Of a stretch of DNA of 13,847 nucleotides, positions 6,547-12,993 are shown in pieces. Source of the stretch: Anaerolineae bacterium (GTDB lineage Bacteria; Chloroflexota; Anaerolineae; Promineifilales; Promineifilaceae); assembly GCA_028277515.1 (NCBI GenBank), contig JANQGC010000015.1, positions 1 to 13,847 of the forward strand. The letters are read 5' to 3'. The translations under genes and the position numbers were made by a program. Position 1 is the first letter of the stretch. Each line of letters begins with the position of its first letter. The notes under the pieces are model-generated. The model saw nothing but the letters and a program-made list of their open reading frames with translations, ran no database searches and was not told the origin of the DNA.

Positions 6547-7175
6547 GCTAACCGAACAGCAGCAAGAAATTCCGATGCGCTCGCCTGGCCAGCAATCAAA
6601 GAGCCGATAATGCCCGATTGATGCCATTCATAACCTAACTGCACGGCGCCAGGATTTCGTTCCTCTCTTGTCGACAAATTCTTCAACCCCTGTGGATGTC
6701 CCCGCCGTAACACTGTCTCAGTCAACAAGGCCAACAAGAGGATTTCCAACTCACTACTAAATGGGCCAACCATTCGTGGTGCTTTCCGGCGCATGAAGTC
6801 TGTCGCCTGCAGCAGGACAGCGCTGCCGGCCAGGACATCATGGGCGGCAAAATGAACTGATTCAAATCGCGTCAATCGAATAGCGCCCAGGCACATCGGG
6901 CAAGGTTCCAGCGTCGTAAATAATGTACTTTCCACGAAAAGATGGCCGGTTAATTCAAAGGCACGGATGGCGTTCATTTCTGCATGAGCCAACCGGCCGG
7001 TAAGGTAAGGAGGTTCGGCCGAGGTTTCAAACAAACGGTTCCGGCCCTTTGCCATTATTTGCTCCTCCGGCCCTGTAATCACCGCCCCAATAGGTAAAGA
7101 ACCCGCACAACAGGCCACCCATGCTTCTTGCAGGCCGGCCTGCCACGCGGGTGAAAGTTCAGACCATTCGACCAT
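6543..7175 (-). CDS. Zinc-dependent nucleoside/cytidine-type deaminase with C-terminal extension
   Basis: A 210-residue protein of the cytidine/deoxycytidylate deaminase fold. Seen: HAEMNAI at 64-70 (H64 zinc ligand, E66 catalytic proton shuttle) and PCPMC at 91-95 (C92 and C95 zinc ligands), with LPIGAVITG at about 27-35 as the usual second strand. These hydrolyse an amino group from a nucleobase. The core ends at about residue 130; the remaining 80 residues, including GYEWHQSGIIGSLIAG, exceed the roughly 150-160 residues of TadA-like enzymes and have no recognised motif, so tRNA-adenosine deaminase is not the first choice and guanine or other nucleoside deaminases remain possible. The ATG at 7175 has only a weak AGGAT upstream. 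Its TAA overlaps that of the convergent permease gene. Confidence 0.85.
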   Translation of the reverse strand: MVEWSELSPAWQAGLQEAWVACCAGSLPIGAVITGPEEQIMAKGRNRLFETSAEPPYLTGRLAHAEMNAIRAFELTGHLFVESTLFTTLEPCPMCLGAIRLTRFESVHFAAHDVLAGSAVLLQATDFMRRKAPRMVGPFSSELEILLLALLTETVLRRGHPQGLKNLSTREERNPGAVQLGYEWHQSGIIGSLIAGQASASEFLAAVRLA

Positions 7176-7203
7176 CTAATTAAATATCCTAAATCCTTTG
7201 CAA

Positions 7204-7261
7204 GTGACAGTCACTTTATTGTTCATGTTGTCGCTTAAATAATGACCAAAGTGACTGTCAC
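7204..7261. repeat. Intergenic inverted repeat, family copy 3
   Basis: GTGACAGTCACTTT (7204-7217) pairs exactly with AAAGTGACTGTCAC (7248-7261) across a 30-base loop. Each arm also contains its own palindrome, GTGAC-A/T-GTCAC, with centres 47 bases apart. TTTATT follows the left arm, as in copies 1 and 4. It lies between osmC and the deaminase gene, 28 bases before the deaminase ATG. Confidence 0.82.
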
Positions 7262-7301
7262 ATTCCTAGTTCTGATTAAAAACAAACCGCATATTACCGA
7301 A

Positions 7302-7730
7302 TCAATCCTTCAATGTCGCTTCCAGCGTAATAACATTGACCGCTGCCAAAGCCTTCGATACCGGGCAGTTGGCCTTGGCTTGCTCGGCATATTCCAAAAA
7401 GGCATCCGCTTCAACCCCTGGGACATCCCCTACACAATATAGCTCAATGGTGTGGATCGTTGGCGCGCCATCAACGGTATCGACATGGACCCTGGCCGTC
7501 GTTTCAATGCTGTTGGGAACGAAATCATCCCCACTGAGCAAGGCTGAGAGGAACATCGAATAACAACCCGCATGAGCCGCACCGATCAATTCTTCTGGAC
7601 TGGTTCCTGATTGATCCACAAAACGGGAAGCCCGCGTAAATGGGCCTTCATAATGCCCATCCCCCACACGCATCACACCATCGCCGTCTTTAAGTGTTCC
7701 CTTCCAGGTTGCTGCTGAGGTTTTAATCAT
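7302..7730 (-). CDS. osmC: OsmC-type organic hydroperoxide peroxidase
   Basis: A 142-residue protein, full length for OsmC. OsmC proteins reduce organic hydroperoxides with two cysteines and act as cytoplasmic homodimers. Seen: GTSPEELIGAAHAGCYSMFL (42-61) with the peroxidatic C56 and E47 nearby, R36 in TRASRF, and the resolving C122 in KANCPVSKAL. These fit the OsmC subfamily better than Ohr (VCP motif instead of CPVSKAL). AAGGAG, nine bases upstream, supports the ATG at 7730. It is upstream of the deaminase gene on the same strand, separated by 126 bases that include inverted repeat copy 3, and it has copy 4 in its own upstream region. Family members are often induced by osmotic or oxidative stress; here regulation is unknown. 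Confidence 0.93.
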   Translation of the reverse strand: MIKTSAATWKGTLKDGDGVMRVGDGHYEGPFTRASRFVDQSGTSPEELIGAAHAGCYSMFLSALLSGDDFVPNSIETTARVHVDTVDGAPTIHTIELYCVGDVPGVEADAFLEYAEQAKANCPVSKALAAVNVITLEATLKD

Positions 7731-7771
7731 TTGCTACTACTCCTTATATTGTAATCACCGATTTGTTCGAA

Positions 7772-7833
7772 AGATTTGTCAATTTTTATTTTCTTGTACC
7801 TCTGGAAGTTCCATAGAAAAAATTGACAAATCT
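7772..7833. repeat. Intergenic inverted repeat, family copy 4
   Basis: AGATTTGTCAATTTTT (7772-7787) pairs exactly with AAAAATTGACAAATCT (7818-7833), 16 bp with a 30-base loop. The loop has a nested TGGAA-G-TTCCA stem (7803-7813). TTTATT overlaps the inner edge of the left arm. It lies 41 bases upstream of the osmC ATG. Confidence 0.82.
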
Positions 7834-7910
7834 AATGCAAAACTACTTAACTGCAAAATTGATTGTAACACAGGACCGAAAGCAATCCAGTTTTTTGTAA
7901 CGTAAGCATT

Positions 7911-7946
7911 TTTGTTTGCGAATCAAACAAACAGGAATGTTTGTTT
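7911..7946. other. Pair of mutually exclusive short hairpins
   Basis: CAAACAAACA at 7924-7933 can pair upstream with TTTGTTTG (7911-7918, loop 5) or downstream with TGTTTGTTT (7938-7946, loop 4), but not both. It sits six bases from the terminator at 7953. No reading frame on either strand clearly uses it, so a switch role is speculative; low-complexity expansion is the alternative. Confidence 0.35.
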
Positions 7947-7952
7947 TACTAA

Positions 7953-7984
7953 GGAAAATGCCCCGCAGCCGCGGGGCATTTTCC
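7953..7984. terminator. Strong bidirectional intrinsic terminator
   Basis: GGAAAATGCCCCGC (7953-7966) and GCGGGGCATTTTCC (7971-7984) form a perfect 14-bp stem with a four-base loop; the GC-rich core is flanked by A4 and T4. It lies about 130 bases downstream of the minus-strand 1389-residue gene and would insulate osmC from it. Confidence 0.85.
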
Positions 7985-8076
7985 AGGAGGAAGAGGAGAA
8001 AAGGAGTAAGAAACGGTTGTTGCTTACTTACCTTTTAGACAAACACACAAAAACATTTCTTACCTATCATTTTCCA

Positions 8077-8108
8077 GATTGGTCCAATTTTTGAAAATTG
8101 GACCAATC
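8077..8108 (-). terminator. Hairpin directly after the stop codon of the 1389-residue gene
   Basis: GATTGGTCCAATTTT (8077-8091) and AAAATTGGACCAATC (8094-8108) are exact 15-bp complements. The stem begins three bases after the TAA at 8114-8112. The central A/T pairs are probably open as a loop. No T-run follows on the minus strand, so it may protect the mRNA 3' end while the stronger stem at 7953-7984 ends transcription. Confidence 0.6.
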
Positions 8109-8111
8109 ACC

Positions 8112-11100
8112 TTACCCGCCCGATCCCCCAGGCTTATAGTAAATCAAGGTCGAACGGATTGAATTGCGTAAGTTCATCTCATCACTTTCCGACGGGACGC
8201 GAATGCCATACTTTTCCATCAAGGAGAAGGGCTGCTCCTCCACCTGGTGCGCCGGTGTGAGCGGATCGATAATCAAATAATCACCCCCATCCGGCGTGCG
8301 TTTGACGATAATCACCCAATGCTGGTCGATGTTAAAATCAAACAAGCCATTGTTGGGTTTTGCATCGACCTGCGCTAAGACCAGTTGCCCTGCATCTAAG
8401 GCATTATCAATTCTCGCAATCGGATGCTCCCCGGTCCAGATCGCATTCTCATCGGCATGTTCCTCCCATGAAGCGACATTCCCTTTATAACGAAGCTCAC
8501 CCAGAATACTCGGCCCGATGAATTGGGCGCTCGAATCTCGAAAGCCATTGTTCCCCAATGTTTTCAATTGCTCGTTCAACTCAAGCGGATTGACCCGGCG
8601 GCCGAATGCGCTCAGTGTCATAGCCATACAGGTCATCAAACAACCCCAGGACCCAATCGTTGCCTGGCCATGCCCTAACGTTTCAGCATGCCAATCGGGA
8701 TGGCGCTGTGAATACCAAATCGTGCGGTCATTTAACAGGCGACCTAGCGCCGTCCCCTGGCCCATGCTAACATCAATTTCCGGAACAGCAACAATGCGCG
8801 CCCAGATTGGGTCACCAAAGACATTGCCGCGATCATCCTGCATGCGCCACAAACTGTTGTATGTTGTGGGACGGCCGTCCTTCGCTGGAGGGGCCGTCAT
8901 CGGAATAGAGAGGATCACCTCCTCACCCGGCCTGGCCTCAGGCACAATATGGGAAACAATACCCCGCGCCATATGGCGGTCTCCCTGCACATAATTCAGA
9001 CGAAATCCACTGCCCCACTGCCTGGACCCACTGTTACGCACCAGCCACTGCTTATCAAAATCACTACCGACGACAAAGCGTGTACCATCAGGAACTGTCT
9101 GGTCGGCCACATAGGTCATCCCTGGACGGCGCACATTGGTTCCAACCGTCACCGGCGGGACCACCGTGATTTGGGCATATAGATAGGCGAAAGTTTCCCC
9201 ACTCGGATCGCGCAGTTCCCAACGACTGACATAAGAACGGCCGAACAAATCCGGCGCCGTTAATTCCAAAGTAATCACCACTTCATCTCCTGCTTCGGCA
9301 GGAATCGGCTGCGCCACAGCAGACAGGGCAAAGCGTTTCTTTTCCGTCATGGGGTCGGGATGAGTATCATCATCAGCCGGCGCATAAACCAGCTCATAAC
9401 CATCCCCCCAGGTCTGGCCCCCGGTGTTGCGGAAAGTCCAGCGGTTGCTGAACGTCGTCCCCGCCGGCACGGCGTCAAAATTGCTCAGGGTGGATGAAAA
9501 GCTGACAAACTCGCCATCCACCAGCGCTTCTAATTCTTCTAATGAGAGTGCCTTAGGCGCCGGCGGCCGGCCAAGCGCCAGCATCTCCTGGTACACTTCA
9601 CCAATATGCGGTTTCATCTGCCCATCGTGGGTAAGCATCCCGGCATGTTCCAGGCGGTCCGACCAGGCAAACCAGGTCAGCACCGGCACCTGCTGCGCGT
9701 GTTTTTCGGCAAGCTCATGCACCACCTCACGCATATAGCGGGCGATAGTCGGATAATGCTCTGCACCAATAGCCTTGTCACCACCCGGCGTGCCGATTTC
9801 CGTGATCCACAAGGGCAGATCGGGAAACGCTTTCTTGAAGGTCGATAAGGTGTAAGAAAGGGGACCAATCTGGCCATAGTTGAAGGGGGCGAATTTGACG
9901 TAACGGCCGTAGGGGTGGGTGGCCAGCGCATCAACCGGAAGATTTCCACCTAATTTTCTCTGCACTGCCTTAACATAACCGACCGCATTATCCGGCCCTG
10001 TTTTCATACCGCCCATAACAATCGTCGCCTGGGGGTCCACCTCCCAAATTGCGCGCGCGGCATGATCTAGGACAATGGCGTAATCCTCCGGGGCGATGCC
10101 GATCGCCGACTTATTGAAATTACCCGAATCCGCCTGGTAGCCGCTGTCCGTCTCATTATAAATCTGGTAAGCCACCATATCGCTGAATTCGGCACAGGCG
10201 CGGGCCACTCCAGCGCAGGCCTGGGCAAACACCCGCGCATAACCCTCCCAATCATCCTTTTGACGTAGATCACCGCCCCATTCCGTATCTTGGAGCAGGA
10301 TAATCAAAGATTTAATCCCCGCCGCGGCGTACTGTTGAATGATCGGCCGGTACCGTTTGTGGAACGCTTCCGCCGGGCTCCACCCCTCGCGTGAAGCAAA
10401 ATAGACCCAACGCACCCAGCCCAGGCCACGCATGCGCTCAATATCCGGCACATAATGGGGATGATTAGGGTTAACGTTCATACCAAACTGTACCAATCCC
10501 GAAGGCGTCTCCTTTTCGGGAACGACGCGATCTGTTCTGACCCCGATTTGCAGCCAGCGTGTGCTGCCAAATGGCACATCCTGGTCCGTGCGCATCTCCC
10601 AATGGAAAGCATAAGCGCCTGCTTTTTGTGGCGACACAAGATTGAAAGTAATATCCACTTCCTGTCCCGGTGATATCCGGTCCTTCCCGGTCAATTCTTT
10701 CAATGTATAGCTGTCTTTCGCCCCCATTTGGCTTCGTATGGCCGCCGCCGACTGTTCCGTCGAACGATCCACATAAGCCACCTTAAAATTGCCCGGCCAG
10801 GATGTTTGTCCAATATTTTTAATGCGCCAGCTTCCGCTGAATTTCAATCCCGGCATCATCTGGTTGTAATTGACCTCGCTGTTGTTAAAGGTCAACCATT
10901 GGTAAGCGTGCTCACCGGCAACGGTCTCTCCGGTAACAACCGGCCGCAGCCAGCGGATAGGCCCAAATCGCCGGCCGTCCGGCCCCTGAAGCTGCCAGTT
11001 GCTGCCATAACTGCCCGCTGAATCCGGTGCTTTAAAATGAATAGTCAGATCGACTGTTTCTCCCGGCTTCACCTTGTCCGGCGCGCCGATTGCCTTGAGA

Positions 11101-12281
11101 TCATACGCGGCATCTGCCCCCAACCGGGAGCGCGACACAAGCTCCGTCTGCGGGTGGGCGATCTCGCTGTAGGCTAATTGATAGCCGCCATTCCAGGTGC
11201 TTTGCCCGCTGTTTTGGAAAGTCCAGGTTGCCGTAAATTCAGCGCCGGTGGGCATATTGTCCATACTGATGCTGGAAGCGAAACCGGCGGCTGTCGCATC
11301 ATTAATCATCGCGGCCGCTTTCTTGACCTTCATTTCCTTGATTGGTTGAGCATTCCCTTTGGCAGCATTGGCTAGATGGGGAATCAATTTGGCCACTTTG
11401 CTGTGCAGCCCGCTCCAGCCGCCATTGACTGTCCAGATCGCCGCCCCATGAATGTTGGGATGCGCCATATACAGCCTGGCCACCTCAACCAGTTCAGGGA
11501 TGGCTATTTGTGGTTGGGGAACCCAGCGTTCCTGCCAGCCGAATTCCTTGATCTGGATCACCGGCCGGCGCAGGCCATACCGGTCACAGACATCATGTAA
11601 CTGCTGGAAACGGCCGATATGGTCCGGCCGGTTCAATATTGATTCGTGGAAAGAATATTCATGTAGAGCAACTCCCAACTGTTCAGGATGCTCATCGCAC
11701 AGCTTTAAATATTCCAACACGCCCGGCGCTTCCCAAAAACCGGGTTCCGGGTTGCCCCCGGCGAAACCAAAAGCTGCCCAGCGATAGCCTCGCTTCAACG
11801 CTTCCTTGCCGATTTCAACGGCCTGCCAGCCGATTAAATCCGCAAACCCTGCGTAGCCGTCAATAGGTTGCTCCCAATCAGCCAGGTGAGCCATCGAACC
11901 CCAACCGACATACGGTCGAATCTCATTCCAGGTCGAGAGCCAGATACAGGGAACCTCCCAATCCAACTCCGGCGGCAGCCCGCGCTTCTCTACTGCATCC
12001 CAGTGTCTGACTGCCAACTGTTTACTATGCGGCTTACGATACTCCGGTACACTCAAATGATACCCATCCACATAGCCGGTCGGAATATAATTCCCCGTAT
12101 GGGGTACCCCCGTTTCCTTATGTTCCTTTTGTAATTCAAAGAGGATCTGCATGCTGTCCGAAGCGGCCGAAAACATGGCAATTCCCGCATCCGTCAGTGC
12201 CCGGATCACCTGGTCGATCCCATCAGGCTTACCCGTCGGTCCCGTCTGCAAGCCAACCGGCCAGCGTTTATAGGTTGTCAT
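8112..12281 (-). CDS. Giant multidomain protein: two TIM-barrel glycosidase-like domains, four NBR1-type Ig-like domains, C39-like cysteine peptidase domain
   Basis: A 1389-residue protein; GGAGG six bases before the ATG fixes the start. Order seen: TIM-barrel domain 1, residues about 5-310, with STWNE (E120, acid/base position) and IQIKEFGW (E246, nucleophile position) as in clan GH-A; NBR1-type Ig-like domains at about 335-449 and 466-581 (ATWTFQNSGQSTWNGGY; SGSWRIKNIGQTSWPGN); TIM-barrel domain 2, about 595-905, with QIYNETDSG (E710) and LWITEIG (E828); Ig-like domains 3 and 4 at about 925-1042 and 1057-1167 (FSNRWTFRNTGGQTWGDGY; FDKQWLVRNSGSRQWGSGF); then a C39-like domain, about 1178-1385, with SWGCLMTC (C1214), DQHWVIIVKR (H1321) and YLIIDP (D1339). 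No signal peptide or membrane helix is seen. Likely a carbohydrate-active or cell-envelope enzyme with a papain-fold module; substrates and location unknown. A stop-proximal hairpin and a strong terminator follow it. Confidence 0.85.
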   Translation of the reverse strand: MTTYKRWPVGLQTGPTGKPDGIDQVIRALTDAGIAMFSAASDSMQILFELQKEHKETGVPHTGNYIPTGYVDGYHLSVPEYRKPHSKQLAVRHWDAVEKRGLPPELDWEVPCIWLSTWNEIRPYVGWGSMAHLADWEQPIDGYAGFADLIGWQAVEIGKEALKRGYRWAAFGFAGGNPEPGFWEAPGVLEYLKLCDEHPEQLGVALHEYSFHESILNRPDHIGRFQQLHDVCDRYGLRRPVIQIKEFGWQERWVPQPQIAIPELVEVARLYMAHPNIHGAAIWTVNGGWSGLHSKVAKLIPHLANAAKGNAQPIKEMKVKKAAAMINDATAAGFASSISMDNMPTGAEFTATWTFQNSGQSTWNGGYQLAYSEIAHPQTELVSRSRLGADAAYDLKAIGAPDKVKPGETVDLTIHFKAPDSAGSYGSNWQLQGPDGRRFGPIRWLRPVVTGETVAGEHAYQWLTFNNSEVNYNQMMPGLKFSGSWRIKNIGQTSWPGNFKVAYVDRSTEQSAAAIRSQMGAKDSYTLKELTGKDRISPGQEVDITFNLVSPQKAGAYAFHWEMRTDQDVPFGSTRWLQIGVRTDRVVPEKETPSGLVQFGMNVNPNHPHYVPDIERMRGLGWVRWVYFASREGWSPAEAFHKRYRPIIQQYAAAGIKSLIILLQDTEWGGDLRQKDDWEGYARVFAQACAGVARACAEFSDMVAYQIYNETDSGYQADSGNFNKSAIGIAPEDYAIVLDHAARAIWEVDPQATIVMGGMKTGPDNAVGYVKAVQRKLGGNLPVDALATHPYGRYVKFAPFNYGQIGPLSYTLSTFKKAFPDLPLWITEIGTPGGDKAIGAEHYPTIARYMREVVHELAEKHAQQVPVLTWFAWSDRLEHAGMLTHDGQMKPHIGEVYQEMLALGRPPAPKALSLEELEALVDGEFVSFSSTLSNFDAVPAGTTFSNRWTFRNTGGQTWGDGYELVYAPADDDTHPDPMTEKKRFALSAVAQPIPAEAGDEVVITLELTAPDLFGRSYVSRWELRDPSGETFAYLYAQITVVPPVTVGTNVRRPGMTYVADQTVPDGTRFVVGSDFDKQWLVRNSGSRQWGSGFRLNYVQGDRHMARGIVSHIVPEARPGEEVILSIPMTAPPAKDGRPTTYNSLWRMQDDRGNVFGDPIWARIVAVPEIDVSMGQGTALGRLLNDRTIWYSQRHPDWHAETLGHGQATIGSWGCLMTCMAMTLSAFGRRVNPLELNEQLKTLGNNGFRDSSAQFIGPSILGELRYKGNVASWEEHADENAIWTGEHPIARIDNALDAGQLVLAQVDAKPNNGLFDFNIDQHWVIIVKRTPDGGDYLIIDPLTPAHQVEEQPFSLMEKYGIRVPSESDEMNLRNSIRSTLIYYKPGGSGG

Positions 12282-12290
12282 TATCTACCT

Positions 12291-12347
12291 CCATTCTGTA
12301 GAACAAGCTTTCCAGCTTGTTATTCCATTCTGTAGAACGAGCTTTCC
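12291..12347. repeat. Two 23-bp direct repeats with an internal palindrome
   Basis: CCATTCTGTAGAAC begins both 12291-12313 and 12325-12347; the 23-base copies differ at one base. Between them AACAAGCT (12302-12309) and AGCTTGTT (12314-12321) form an 8-bp hairpin with loop TTCC. It overlaps the ribosome-binding site region (GGAGG at 12292-12288) of the 1389-residue gene, so it would be part of that gene's leader. It resembles dispersed intergenic repeats rather than a gene-specific operator. Confidence 0.7.
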
Positions 12348-12438
12348 TGGCCTGTCCTGAGTTTGTCAATGGATTGTTTCCGGCGCAAACCGGATCGTGC
12401 AACTGACACTCAGGCCTGGCAAAACCTGAGATAAAACC

Positions 12439-12467
12439 ATCATAGCAAGAGATGACTTGGATTAAAG
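12439..12467 (-). promoter_or_regulatory. Candidate extended -10 promoter for the 1389-residue gene
   Basis: The minus strand reads TGCTATGAT at 12447-12439, an extended -10 (TGnTATAAT with one change). The -35 position, 12467-12462, reads CTTTAA and is poor. The leader to the ATG would be about 150 bases and would include the direct repeats. Confidence 0.3.
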
Positions 12468-12552
12468 TAATCCTTGTTTAGGAAAACCTGTAAACTTTTT
12501 TACAACCCCTGGTAATTCCCGGATCGAAGAACCATTTACTCCCTGTCTTTGT

Positions 12553-12950
12553 CATGCCGAGGAATCGAGGCATCTGGTTTTTCACACTTCGACAGATTCC
12601 TCATTCCATTACTCAGAAACAAGATTTTGCCGATGTCGTTCCGAGGTCCTCCGAGGAATCTTTCGCCGGTGCAGAACCAGATCCCTCGGTCCCCTGCTAA
12701 GAAACAAACCGTCTCAAATTGTCATTCAAGCCTGCCCTGAGCTTGCCGAAGGGACCGAAGCGAGGAATCTTATGCATCATTATGTAGAATACACAAAGAT
12801 CCTTCACTCCGCAGGCTCCGTTCAGGATGACGAACTGATGTTTCTTTACTCATAGAATGGAGCCTGAGACGTGGTGTTTCTGGATGACAATTTAGAGTTT
12901 CTTTTCTCATTGGACGTCGTCTTCAACGTAGTGGCTTTCGGAATGACAAT
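12553..12950. repeat. Cluster of degenerate dispersed and tandem intergenic repeats
   Basis: GAGGAATC occurs at 12559, 12653 and 12762 and in reverse at 12595. A CCTGCCCTGAGCTTGCCGAA word is at 12731. TCACTCCGCAGGCTCCGTTC starts at 12804 and runs into GGATGACGA at 12825; GGATGACAA at 12882 and GGAATGACAA at 12940 follow at 57-58 base intervals, with TTTCTTTACTCAT and TTTCTTTTCTCAT at matching phase, indicating a decayed tandem unit. Such words recur in many environmental bacterial genomes between genes. Confidence 0.65.
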
Positions 12951-12993
12951 TTATTCGTCACACCGCAATCTCAACCTCAGCAAATTTTTTAAC

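Larger units (their letters stand above)
7731..8111. other. Gene-free hairpin-rich interval between osmC and the 1389-residue gene
   Basis: This 381-base stretch carries inverted repeat copy 4, two alternative short hairpins (7911-7946), a strong GC terminator (7953-7984), a purine-rich tract (about 7985-8012), a weak long-range pair GTAAGAAA 8006-8013 with TTTCTTAC 8056-8063, and a stop-proximal hairpin (8077-8108). A 60-codon open frame on the plus strand is composed of these palindromes and is not considered a gene. Confidence 0.65.
12282..12993. other. 712-bp gene-free interval, repeat-rich
   Basis: No convincing gene is seen between the 1389-residue gene and the aminotransferase gene. 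The interval holds the direct repeats at 12291-12347, a degenerate CCTGTCCTGAG-type repeat at 12351 and a better copy at 12731, a possible promoter near 12439-12467, scattered GAGGAATC words in both orientations, and a decayed tandem repeat of about 57-58 bp near 12825-12950. Short open frames here are made of repeats. Confidence 0.7.

Noticed and set aside
595..7833. CRISPR-like reading of the inverted-repeat family
   Set aside because: The copies are kilobases apart between genes, vary in arm sequence and have no regular spacer array or cas gene.
8006..8063. Fifth member of the inverted-repeat family (GTAAGAAA / TTTCTTAC)
   Set aside because: Arms are only 8 bp, the loop is 42 bases and the TTTATT edge is missing.
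7912..8094. Plus-strand 60-codon open frame
   Set aside because: It consists of the two short hairpins, the terminator stem and the stop-proximal palindrome; no family motif and no reason to be translated.
12549..12740. Plus-strand 63-codon frame, and another at 12871-13167
   Set aside because: The first is made of dispersed repeat words; the second runs from repeats into the antisense of the aminotransferase gene.
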